Positions 1-44,550 of a stretch of DNA of 64,000 nt are shown here, piece by piece. A model generated the notes under the pieces. It was not told the DNA's origin, searched no databases, and was given only the letters and a program-made list of their open reading frames with translations. The translations under genes were made by a program, and so were the position numbers. Origin of the DNA: Lagopus muta (Eukaryota; Chordata; Aves; Galliformes; Phasianidae); the NCBI RefSeq assembly GCF_023343835.1, contig NC_064448.1:13857531-13921530 (forward strand), read 5' to 3'. The first letter of the stretch is position 1. Every line of letters starts with the position of its first letter.

Positions 1-3000
1 GGGAAAAGAGAGATTGCAGAATTATTTTCTCTGCTGTGAGGTTAGCTGGAGGTAATCTGTATACAGCTGAATGTTGGTAGGGATTCATCACCTAGAAAGC
101 AACCTTTCTGTTTGCTCTGAGCCTCCTCCTTCCAGATGGTGTTTCATAGTTGTTTCGATTTTGAAGACGTAACAGAAATCTTGGCATCATCAGTGCCAAT
201 GCTCTTGTGCCTGTTCTATGTCAGGTTTTAGCTTCTGCACTGAAACCTTAAAGGTAAAGCTTTATAGAAGGCAGCTACTAAACATTATTCTGTATCATAG
301 GAAGAGAGGAAGAATGTTCTGTTCTGTAATGTGTTTGGTATGGAAAAGAGCTGGGTGTTGCTGGTACAGTCTGTAGAATTGGATGGCTCAGTGATCGTTA
401 TTTCAGCGTGGCACGGATTGCTCTGCGTGATAAAACTCCTGAAGAAATCCATTGGGAAGGCTTTAGGAAGATAGTCCTGAATATGGCAGCTCTGGGGAGT
501 GCGTGATGTGCTGAACTCCAGCTGCATGTGTCGGACACGTCGGGCTGTAGGAGTGTGTTGCTCATTGCTGTCCTCAGCAAACGGTGAGGACTGGGAGGAA
601 CCCATTAATCCTTTGTGCCACTGGTTCAACGAGAGGATCTTCCGGTGGGATGGGCTTGTTCTTAAACCTTGTTCCTAAAGAAGTCGCAAGCTTGCCAGCC
701 ACGTGTTGTAAAGTGGTGGGGGAGCTGTGCTGCGGATGGTTGCTGGCATCACCAGGTGCTCTTGGGCCTCGAAGCAATCTCAGAGTGAAGTTCAATCCTC
801 ATCAGCTTTGGCCCTCCTCTTGTTATTGTGGTGCCCCAAAGGCTGTATTGGTCTAGGAGGCAGGTAGGAGAAGGTAGGAGAAGCCCTGGTGAGGGAAGTT
901 TTGAGTATTGCTGAGAGGCTTGGCGTAGGTCTTGATCTGACCCAGTGTGTGGAGAATGTGAGCTATGCAGATTGCTCTCACGATGCCTGGCTACTGGAGT
1001 CCTTTTACTCTCTCATCTGTTTCTGGAGATTGTTTTTGAGATGCTGATCTTTCTAGTGGTGCTCTGGCTTTACTTCTGCTGTGGAAGGTTGTTGGTGGAG
1101 CTGATGGCCAGGGGAGGCATGCCCGTGCTGGTTTGGGTTGTTAGCAGCATGGCATACAGAGGACGGAGCAGTAGTGCAGTCGGGAGCTTATGGTTTGGAA
1201 GCTTATGGTTGAGGAGGCTCTGTAGGTAAGTAATCTGCCCTTGTGAGACGTAACCGAGTCACTGAAGTCGTGGGGGGAGCCCACGTGCAATGGAACATAG
1301 GCAAATGCACCTGAGCTGGGAAGGGTTAATAATCCTTTTAAATGCTGATGTACGTTGATATGAACAGATCTAAATCTTGCTAGTATTTTGTAACTTTTTG
1401 TTCCTTGTTTTGCATGATACTTTCAAAACCATAATTTTGGACCTGAATGCCGATTTCCTGTGTGTTTAACAAGCTTGCTGTATCATAAAGCTTTTAATCT
1501 ATTTTTTAAAAAAGCTAAAAGCTTCTTAACTTATATTACAATTTCACCATCTTAAAAGTATTTTATAACTACTGCTGTCCTTTGATTTGTTTCCATTTTA
1601 TTTCTATTATCTTGCAGCATCTTTTATCCAAATTCTTCTTTCTTATAAATCTTGTAAGTAGGAACAAGTAGCTTTTCCTTAATTGCGGTCATGCTTTTCT
1701 TTTTCCATAACCCCATCTTTTATTTGTAAATTCATTCTCATTGTCCCTTGTAGCTTTTGCACTTTTACTTGAAAAAGACAAGTAATTTTTTTGTGTGTGT
1801 TTTTGAATGGGGAGGATTGTTGGCAAAAGCAAATTAATCTGCCTGAATCAGTCCCATCTTTTATGTACTTTAGTCTGTGATCATGTCATGAGTTTCAGGA
1901 CTTTGCACTAACCATGTTTTTTTTACTTAAAGCTTATTTTACAGACTAGTGTTTGATTTGTATGCATTGTGCATGTAGTGTTTTTTTTCCAACTACAGTA
2001 TATTGCTGGATAGCTTATTCAGGACAAAAAATGGCTCATGGGAAGATGCATAAAGATTTGTGCTTATTTACTACTCACACTGTGAAAATTTCTAAGTTAA
2101 CCATAGGTCAAACAATGAATTTGTAGGCAAAAATTAACAGGAGGTGCTTGTCATTGGGAAGTTTCCTTTTAAAAGAAACACAAACAAGCAACAAAAACTA
2201 AATCCAAACAAAAATCTTATCCATAAATGAAAAAGTATTCCGTACATCCAAGTGTTCGAGTCTTTGTTTGCAAGGCTGATTGTGAACCTGATATTCCCGA
2301 GTATCCCAGGCACGAGATAGAGCAGCTTCTCTGGTACTGCTGGAGTTGTTAGCTTGATTCACCAGGAGCACGCATTATTTGTTCTCTTTGGTTTTGTAGC
2401 TCATAAAATGCCTGAAGATCAGCATAGTCTTAGCTAAAAATAAGAAAGAAAATGCTGCTTCTGCCATTAGTTTTCCAAGAGTGAATTTTTTACTGTTTTT
2501 TTTTCCCCCTATCTCCTTGCACATTGAGGGCATTACACACAGATTTGTTTTGGTTGCCATTTTAGAAGAAATGAAGAAGCCAGCGAGATGAGTAGCCTCT
2601 TGCAGCCTGTGTGTCTGATACTGGTGTGTGAAAGGTGTACTGCAAAAAAGGCACAAATTGAATTGAGTCAGACTGGCAGAGCCATCCTGCAGGAACTGAG
2701 CACAAAGCTGAGCAGGATCACAGAACCTGGGGCTGGGACCTTAGAGATCATTGAGCTCCAGTTCCCCCACTGTAAGCAGGACCCAGTCACGGCGGTGATG
2801 GCGGCCTCTCGAGATGCCTGTGAGCACAGTGTGCGTTGGCACACGGGGAGGCCTGCCCTCCTGGCAGCTTCCATCTGACAGCACTCTGGGCTCATATGGG
2901 GGCAGGCGGGACCAAAGCAGGAGAGTGGCTCTCAGCAGATTTCCTTCTTACAGTGAGTCCTTCGCAATTCTTGGATTTTTTTCTTTTTTTAAATTATCAG

Positions 3001-3469
3001 TTATGTTTATGCAACGTCATTGGATCGAAGTAGTTGGATGTTCAGAACAAAATAGGTGATCAGTCAGTTGCAAGTAAGCACTTGTGTGGAGGTAGTAGTA
3101 ATGGCACAGTGAAAACGTTTGATGGTGGTTTTAAGAGTGCAAGGAAAGCCATTTTCTGGAGATGAGAACAAGGCGAGGAAGATCCTTGTCCTCTGAGAGG
3201 GTAGGGAGGTGTTCTGGATACAAGGAGACACTTCCCAACACAAAATTGGGATGAACTTCAGAATATGAAGGTCAATTGTTGCAATTCTTACACGGACAAA
3301 AGTTAGTTATAGCCTCAAATAGTTCATAAACAGAGGCGCTGACTCAAATACAGTGAACTAACAGCTTCATGATAACTGCTAAATTGGACTTGATCTTTGT
3401 GTCCAGGATCCCATGAGCCTATTATATATGTTAACAAACGCAGTGAAATGCTGTTTTTTCTTTTCCCAG
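1..3469 (+). other. RALGAPB: RALGAPB intron sequence upstream of the first visible exon
   Basis: I found no exon of RALGAPB or any other gene here. The stretch 1300-2300 is AT-rich with poly-T runs; the only repeat I can name is a short CR1 3' fragment near 2716-2786. It is taken as intron because the exon at 3470 starts in mid-codon. Further upstream exons, encoding about 470 residues, must lie outside the window. Confidence 0.75.
2716..2786 (-). mobile_element. CR1 LINE, short 3'-end fragment
   Basis: On the + strand it reads ACCTTAGAGATCATTGAGCT followed by a C-rich stretch, closely similar to the 3' end of the antisense CR1 at 16166 (ACCTTAAAGATCACTGAGCT). The element therefore lies on the minus strand and only its 3' tip is recognisable. 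Confidence 0.6.
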
Positions 3470-37182
<33,713 letters not shown>

Positions 37183-40100
37183 GCCGTGATCCTCCCCGGA
37201 CAATTAGATCAGAGCTTGGTGGCTACAGTAATGAAAACAGTTAAATAACAACAAATTTCCTCAGCCCTCCGGAATTCAGGAAACCGTATTTTAGCACAAG
37301 TCAGCAGATACCGTGTGGGAGGAAGGAGAAACGAATCCCAAGCAGTGCAGTTGGGATACTGACTCAGTTCACCTACCCGCGAAAGATTACTTAATTCCAG
37401 TCTTCCTGGATGCTCTCAACATAATCTCTCCAGCAGCCATCTACTCCCAGCTAATTAAGGACTGCGTCTCGTCCTGTGGGAAGAAAACAATCAAAGCAAA
37501 ACCATCTCTGCGTTGAAGTATGAGGAGCGTGGGGCAAAGCAGCCTGCCTTCACACAGCCCGCTGTGCCCCTGCGCTGGAGAGGGGAGCGGGATCTCCTTG
37601 AGGAGGGAATCTTCCTGAGCGCTCGCTGTGCCCACAAGAACTTCAGGAGAAGTTTCTGACCCCCTTCGGCGTTCTGCAGGAGATGCTTCACTGCTTGAAG
37701 CTCATTTGTTCACCACAGGGAGGAAAGCTGCTCGGGAATATCAGGTCACCAAATGCATAGCCAAGATGCTGTGTTTCCCAGTACCCCCCTGTGGGTCTGT
37801 GCACAGCGTTTCTGTCATCCTGGGAGCAAACTGAGTTCAGACACACCTTTTTAGTAGATAAGAGATCTTGGTTCTATAGAAACAAGGTCATGACTTTCAG
37901 GTCTGTTGCAAAATGTCACATTTAATTTTAGTCGCTTGGTTTTATTTTCTTTGTGCAGCTGATTATGTTGAAATGTCTCTGTTGCTCAGTCGTCATTTTC
38001 ATTAAATGTGCAAACATCTCTTGCTTTCCTTCTGCCGGGCTGAAATCTGAGGTTCTGGGGCTGCCTCCTGCCTGACATTTATCGAATATGCAGCTGTTGC
38101 AGCTTCTGCACTTTCCAGAAGCTCCTCTTACGCAGACTATGAAACAACTGGAACAGAAAAGTGAGGAACCCTTCTTTTGTCCATTAACTTGCCATTCCAT
38201 GGAAAGTCCATTTGGAGTTGTACCTTAGAAGTGTTTTGAGGTTACCGTGCTCTCTCGGCAGCAGTGATCCCTCTCTCCTTGGTCAGAAGTTTCTCCCTGA
38301 GCTGCCGGTGCCCCGGCCGGGCTCAGCCACAGCCTGGATTGCTGCCTCACCCCAGAGGGAGCAGAGCCGTGTGGATTCGTTTCTCTGACTGCCGGCAGCT
38401 TCCATTCAAGCGCCTTGCTTCCTCTGTGGCTGCACTCTGGAGCTCAGGCTGTGCTGGGAAAAGGTGTTCACAACTGCGCGTCAGTGCTGGCAATATGAAA
38501 GCTGCAGCAGCACTGCCGCTCCTGGGGCTGCTTTCAGGCCCCCAGCGCAGTCCTGCCTTGTGGCAGCAATGAATCACTGCTGATGCTCCTGTGTGGGTGC
38601 AGCCTGCAATGGCTGGCAGTGCGCGTGTTCTTTTTCTTCCAGTAAGCAGGGAGGAGGTGAGCGTAAAGCTGAGCAGGAATTGGTGGAGCTCCTCAAGTTG
38701 TGACAAAGTGTTTCTCGGAAGCTTTTTAATATGCATTGCAATAATGCCTGTGAGTCACTTAACTTTGCTATTTCGGTTACTTTTTGCAACAGTTGTAACC
38801 TGAAACAGTCTTACTTGTTTCATTACAGTTTCCTTGCCAGGGGTGTGCCCGGATCCCATCTGCCTGTGGTCTTTCCGAGGGTTCACCTGCACCTCAAAAG
38901 ACGTGCAGGGACGTGCGGGTCTCAGCTGAGGGGAGCTGGGGGGCAGGAGCAGGGCAGGCACAGGGACCTCTCAGGAGGTTTTGGTCCAGATGAATCACAA
39001 ATGGAAAAACAAAACCAAAATCTCCATGGCGGTGAGCAGAGCAGCCGTGCTTCTGCACCGTCCTGGGTGTGAGGGGCAGCACTGGGTCTGGTGGCAAAGC
39101 TGAGGTGGAGCATGGCCTCATCTCTGCTCAGCTCTTGCCAGTGTGCATTTAATGCACAGGCACTAAATTTACCCACGCTGTGTGTGTACCTTTGGATCTA
39201 CATAATGGCCAAACACACTTTAGTCCACTGACTTAAAAGGCATGACCACTGCATGTGTAACAAACAGAAACATACAGAGCAATCAAGCTTTGCACATCTT
39301 CAGCAGCTTAAAACCCATAGCTGTGTGTGTCACGTGCAAAACCATTGGTTTGTAGCCCAGTGAGCTGCAGAAGCTGCTGCTTTCAGGTGCACGGTGCAGT
39401 CAGGAGCAGAGCTGTGGCAGGAGGAAGCCCTGAGTGTCTCCTGAGTCAGAGAGACAAAGGAACTGCCTGAAATATTGCGCTTTAATGCGCTTAGGTCTGT
39501 TCCTTGTTCCATCCAGAGCATGAGTGTGGCACCCACCTGAGCAGTGCTCACAGGGGGAGCAGGGCCGTGTGTCAGAAATCTTGAAAGAAGAGTTTTGTGT
39601 GCGCAGCCAGGGTGAGCAGCGTTTATAACTGATATAAATCTGATCTGCGAGGTCACGCTGAACACGTCGCACGCAGGGTGAACCTGCCCGTAGCTTTGGG
39701 GTTTTGCGATCTGCAGAGGTGAACCTTGAAGAAAGTGTGAGTGCAGCGTAGCAGTGCTGCGTGCTGTGCTGTCAGCCCTCGGTTTGGGCGCAGGCTGCAT
39801 GGCAGAGCTGTGCCCGTCACAGTGTGGTGTGGGTGATGTGAGGAGCAGTGCAGGAGCGAAGCCAGGCAGCAGAGCTGACGGCTGCGGGTGGCCCAGGGTG
39901 CCTTCAGCTCTCCTCCCCCATGGGCTGAGAGGAAAGCTGAGATTTATATCAGTCATGATGCTTCTGTTGAGACCCTGAGCTTCTGGGGCTCTGCACCACA
40001 AACTGCCCTATTGAGTTGGCAGCTTCTCAACTCGCATGGCTGTTTTTTGCGCCCATACCCATGGGAGAGCAGATGCCCACCCAAGGGCAGCACATCGCAC

Positions 40101-40356
40101 CGAGCTGCCGCTCGATCACAGATGTGACACAACCAGAGTTCCTCTATTCACACAGTAACGCCTTTCGGTTTGGGTTTGTAATTCTGCTCTAAATGATGGC
40201 ATCCTCTTAATGGTGCAGAAGGGGGGTTGGGGGGCAGCCACCTCGTTAAATGCAGAGCTGAAATTGCAGAAATGTCGGTACCTTAATACTCATTTAAAGA
40301 AACTATCCTTTCTTAAAGGTACCTGGCAGATGTATGACACACATGCAGCAAGGAGC

Positions 40357-40369
40357 GGGGGGGGGGGGG
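40357..40369 (+). repeat. 13-G homopolymer in the RALGAPB 3' UTR
   Basis: Thirteen consecutive G bases are followed by A and four more G. Such a run is prone to length polymorphism and to sequencing error, and it could form a G-quadruplex in the RNA. Confidence 0.9.
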
Positions 40370-40611
40370 AGGGGTGTTGAGGGTCTGCATGCCTACATCA
40401 GAGCAGCTCCACTGCAACAGAGTACAGCTGTAAGCAGTGGCTGCGTGGCTGAACGATGCCTTTGAAGGAAGGCAGACATCTTCCACATGGATGTTAGCAG
40501 GAGCAGTTTGAGGTGAGAATGCCAGGGATCACGTGCTTCAAGTCATATGCATTCTGTCTGGATCTCTGTATGTTGCCAAGACATGATCTTTTTGTTCCTA
40601 CTGTATTTTTC

Positions 40612-40660
40612 TGTAAATACCCCCGGCGCTAAGTTGTAAAGTAAAGGCAAAATGTAAATA
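40612..40660 (+). promoter_or_regulatory. RALGAPB: Two Pumilio response elements in the RALGAPB 3' UTR
   Basis: TGTAAATA occurs exactly at 40612-40619 and again at 40653-40660, both matching the TGTANATA consensus bound by PUM1 and PUM2. They lie about 145-190 nt upstream of the AATAAA, a common place for functional sites. Binding is inferred from the motif only. Confidence 0.55.
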
Positions 40661-40802
40661 TGAAGATGTGAACTACGTTCCCTCGTCTCTAGTCCTTTAT
40701 CTCCTATTTGTTTAGGGAAGGCACACAAAGGCTTGTTTGTATTTATGCCAATTCTTTGTCCAGGAGAAACACATCAAATATTGAATGTAACACAATTAGT
40801 CC

Positions 40803-40808
40803 AATAAA
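40803..40808 (+). terminator. RALGAPB: Polyadenylation signal AATAAA, probable distal RALGAPB 3' end
   Basis: A canonical hexamer followed about 40-65 nt later by a T-rich and GT-rich tract (40845-40870, including TTTTTTGGTGTT), the usual layout of a downstream element. Cleavage would be near 40820-40830. This entry marks mRNA 3' end formation, since the field has no polyadenylation type. Confidence 0.7.
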
Positions 40809-40825
40809 TTTTAAAGATTCTTATC

Positions 40826-41689
40826 TAAGTGACTTTTCACCTTTCCATTTTTTGGTGTTACTTTTCCAGTTCCTATGGTTGAAAATGCCAACGATGGCGC
40901 TTCCCATGAGCGCCGACACTTCGTGCACCCTCTGCTGCTCTGCTCGTGGGGTGGGCACGGAGGGCAGAGGCCCCATTGCAGGTGGGTGGGTGCAGCTGAA
41001 GCGCTAAAGCCATGTGGTTAGAATGCAGCACCGCCGGCATTGCACAAATGCTTTATTTGGTGCAAACTGGGGATGAGGAATTTCTGATCTCGGTCGCTCG
41101 GACTGGGAGAGGAGCCGGGTCATAGAGTGCTGCCTCCTGCCGAGGCAGTGAGCTGGGAGCACCCCATGCCCGGGCCCTGGGCCCCAAGAGGCTTTGCTGC
41201 TCTGGGCCCGGCTGTGCGTTCCGGTGCTCAGCAGTGGGTCCGGCAGCCCATTCCGCCCCGCCGTGTCCCCACACGCAGCAGTGCGGCACGAAGCTCCTCT
41301 GAGACTGCGGCTTTTCCTGGGGAGCGGAACAGAACCCAGTGGAGGAACCCTTCAGAAACCCCAGGCAGAGCGGTGCAGTGCCCTCAGCACAGGCACTGCA
41401 GTGTGAGCTGCTTCCTGCTCCCGGGGAGCGGTGAGATTTTCTGCTTCATACACCGAGGTGCAATTTGTTATCAGAAACACCGCGCTGCATCCCGGGGCTC
41501 AACTCTGCCCTCAGCTCCGCTGTGGCTGTGATGGCACCGAGGCTCAGGGTTGTGCTGCCCCAGCCGTGGCCTCGGGCACCTGGGAGGTGACACAGGAGGG
41601 ACACCGCCAGGACAGCCGTCCCGTCCAGCAGCAGCAATGAGGCGCGGGCAGGGGCTGAGCTCTGGCACCACAGGACGACGCTGGTAAAT
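40826..41689. other. Intergenic, GC-rich, no recognised element
   Basis: This follows the probable RALGAPB cleavage site. From about 40900 the base composition changes abruptly to GC-rich sequence with several CpG. Open frames exist on both strands but overlap each other and resemble no family I know. Confidence 0.6.
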
Positions 41690-42015
41690 GACTCCGTGCA
41701 TCTTCTGCCTCTTAAAACACTTAATATGTGTGCCCGTGTGATTCATTATTATCATCTAATAAAAGATTATCTGACTCACTTTCATGTTTCTTCCAATTAC
41801 AAATTGAAATTGTTCCCACTATGACCTTGCAGCTGCTAGATTTTCTAAAATTAGCCATAATGATGCATTTTACTAAGATAATTAATTATCTAAACTGAGA
41901 AAATTGAGTAGTAGAACTACTTCACATGCTGCTAATTATCTTTTATTATGTCATCTTTACATGCAAATAGAGAAATATTGTGATTATTTTAAACACTGTT
42001 TTCATTAGCTAACAC
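41690..42015. promoter_or_regulatory. Candidate AT-rich enhancer or conserved non-coding element
   Basis: A block of about 320 nt, strongly AT-rich, lies between two GC-rich flanks. It contains the perfect 16-bp palindrome AGATAATTAATTATCT (41876-41891), a second TAATTATCTTT at about 41933, an ATGCAAAT POU octamer at 41961-41968 and further ATTA cores. Dense homeodomain, GATA and POU motifs in an otherwise unexplained block are typical of vertebrate developmental enhancers. It could serve RALGAPB, the CpG-island gene 10 kb downstream, or a distant gene. Function is inferred from motif content; I cannot test conservation here. Confidence 0.5.
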
Positions 42016-43790
42016 ACTTGTTAGCACAGCCATGGCTCCGCTCCTCCTCCGCACTGAGGGCCCCCCGGGGACTTTGGGTGCTCATTGCCCGCAAGACTCT
42101 GATTTTCAGATTAAAAATGCGGACTTGCGCTCCAAACTCGATCAGCAGGATGAAACTCGAGAGCGGATTGGCAGAAACGGCCCCGGGGCTGCGGGGGTCA
42201 CCGCCGTGCCCTCCGGTCGGGCAGAGGGCAGAGCGCTGCCAGCGGGGCGGTCCTGCGTTGGGCTCAGCGCTGTGCGGCCGTGCGGGGAGTGCTGGGCACG
42301 GCTCGGGGCTCTGCAGCACGGGAGGGACGTGGGCAGAGCAGAGAGGGTCCGGCGGAGGGCTGTGGAGGTGATGAAGGGAACAGAGCATCTCTGCTATGGG
42401 AGCGTGCAGAGAGCAGCAGCCAGCCGTGCGTGGGGACGGGACCGCAGGCAACAGGAACAGACGCGGAGCTGAGCGGTTCCCTCTGGACGTCTGCACGTGC
42501 TGCTGTCCTGAGAGGCCGTGCGGCCTCCTTCCTGGAGGTCAGCAGCTGCTGGACGCGGTGCTGGGTGCCGTGAGGTGCTGCACGCTGGAGCAGAGTGGGA
42601 GCAGGGATGTCTGAGATGCGGCAAAGAGGCACCCCGAGCTCCTGAACATCACTGGGAGCTTTGAGTTCCCCTCCATGCCTCTACTCTCTGCTCCCTTCGG
42701 AGATCTGCTGCTCCAAAAGCAGCACGAGGTGGCTCAGGGCACGGAGGTACCACTGATGTTCCGGTAGCGTCCCCACTGAGGATCTGCTGGGAGATCTCCC
42801 CCAGCCCTTCTTTCTCTCCCTGTGACCTGGCTGAGCCCCTGACCCAGGGGCTGCCTTTGGGAGCAGTCCTTGGAAGAGCTGGGGGCCTCCTGGGGGGCTG
42901 TGCAGTGCTGGGAGGACCCCGTGTGCTGACAGCAGTGCTGGGAGGCAGCACCAGCACAGCACTGTGCCTCCCACTCACGTGGGCCCCCATCCACCAGGAG
43001 CCATTGTAGGCTGGCTCTGTGTGAGGTGCTGAGCCATAAATCCGCAGCAGGATGGGCCGGTTTGCACTGCCCAGCTGCTCAGCCCTGCAGCCCCTTCCCA
43101 TCCTCTTGCACACTGGTGGGAGGCAGCTGTTGGTGCTTTAGAGCTCGCAGCCCCTGCTCTGGCAGCCAGCGCCCTTCTGTGCACGGGCAGGGGATGCTCC
43201 CGCTCCCTTCAGCCCTCAGCTCTTAAATCACATTTGCAAATAGGGAGGAATGGCAGGATGCTGGGACACACGGGTTGTAACTTGGGGGGGCAGCATGAGG
43301 ACTGGTCACAGGGCTGCTGGCTTTTGTCTCACTGCTCCAAAGGGGCTGTGCTGGGTGGGCAAGCAGTGCTGCCTGCTGTGCTTGCTCCAGGAGGGGCCCA
43401 CGGCCACCACCCAACCCACAGCCACAGTGGGAACAAACTGCAGCTTGGGGCAGTCCTCAGTGCAAGGTGCAGCATGAGAGCGTATGGCGATAGAGCAAGG
43501 TGACATCCTTTGCTGAGCTATGCACTCCCAGCAGCGGAGCTGTGCAATGATGGAACAATGCCATGCAATAAATCTTCCTGGGGCCACAGATTTAGCGAGC
43601 AGTATGGATTTTGAAAAGGAGGAGCTGGCAGTGTGGATGGGACAGGGCGAGCTTAGATCCATTTCCAAAAAGGCTCATTTCTCCATCCTGCAGTGCCGGT
43701 CAGCCCCAGCTGGGATGGCAGCTCTGCTGCCCAGGCACACAGCACCCTGTGCTCCAGCAGAGACACTCCATCTCCCAGCCTGAACAGAGT
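42016..43790. other. Intergenic, GC-rich, no recognised element
   Basis: CpG-containing sequence around 42030-42330 forms a weak CpG-rich patch, but I see no promoter signals. Long open frames occur on both strands and cancel each other out as evidence. No repeat family recognised. Confidence 0.5.
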
Positions 43791-44120
43791 CACAGAATCA
43801 CAGAATGACTCGGGTTGGAAGAGCCCTCATGGATCATGAATCTCCAACCCCCTGCCACATGCAGGGCCACCAACTTCCCCATTTAATACCAGACCAGGCT
43901 GCCCAGGGCCCCATCCAACCTGGCCTTGAACACCTCCAGCGATGGACGGGGCATCCACAGCCTCTCTGGGCAGCTGTTCCAGCACCTCACCACTCTCTCT
44001 GTAAAGAACTTCCCCCTGACAGCCAATCTCAATCTCTCCTCCCTTAACTTCAAACCATTTCCCCTTGTCCTGCTGTTAATCCACTCTTTCAAAGAGTTGA
44101 GTGGAACACTTCTCCCCATG
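43791..44120 (-). mobile_element. CR1 LINE 3' end with terminal octamer repeats
   Basis: The + strand opens with CACAGAATCACAGAAT, two copies of the reversed CR1 terminal octamer. It then gives the hallmark GGTTGGAAGAGCCC and the reversed C-terminus of ORF2; the minus-strand translation includes RTRGNGLKLREERLRLAVRG and FFTERVVRCWNS. The frame is open for 79 codons, suggesting a younger insertion than the two intronic copies. It lies between genes, about 3 kb beyond the RALGAPB 3' end. Confidence 0.92.
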
Positions 44121-44389
44121 CAGACACACAGGCAGCGGCACCTGCTCCAAGCTCAGATCTTTTCATGTAGAAGCATGGTCATGACCTGATCAGCTCAGAC
44201 CCCACGGGTTGCCTTGCTCAGATCATCTCCTGACCAGAGCCCTGTTTGCCACAGCTGTGGTTCCTAAGCCCCAAACAGCACAATAACTCCACACCAAGCA
44301 AATGCTTTCCTGATTTTCTGGTGGCAGCCGCTGGGCAGGGAGGAGCTCAGCAGCTGGGACAGAAGTTGCATACAGGTATGGAGCACAGG

Positions 44390-44550
44390 AGGAGGCACAG
44401 GGATGGTGCACACAGGGGTTGGTGCACACCTCGATGGTGCTCAGGAAGCGGTGCACACAGGGATGCAGCACAGGCGATGATGATCACATGGGTGACGCAC
44501 AAGAGACTGTGCACACAGGGATGGTGCACACATGGAAGGCACGCATGGAG
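44390..44550 (+). repeat. Degenerate tandem repeat, unit about GTGCACACAGGGATG
   Basis: GTGCACACAGGG recurs at about 44408, 44451 and 44511, with weaker copies (GTGCACACCTCGATGG, GTGCACACATGGAAGG, GACGCACAAGAGACTG) between them. Spacing is irregular, so this is a decayed minisatellite and not a fresh array. Confidence 0.6.

Larger units (their letters stand above)
37183..40825 (+). other. RALGAPB: RALGAPB 3' UTR (inferred extent)
   Basis: From the stop codon to the first convincing polyadenylation signal there are about 3.6 kb with no coding exon, close to the length I know for the mammalian 3' UTR. A weaker ATTAAA at 38001-38006 could give a short form. The distal end (40550-40830) becomes AT-rich again and holds two TGTAAATA motifs. 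A 13-G run lies at 40357-40369. The extent is inferred from signals, without transcript data. Confidence 0.7.
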
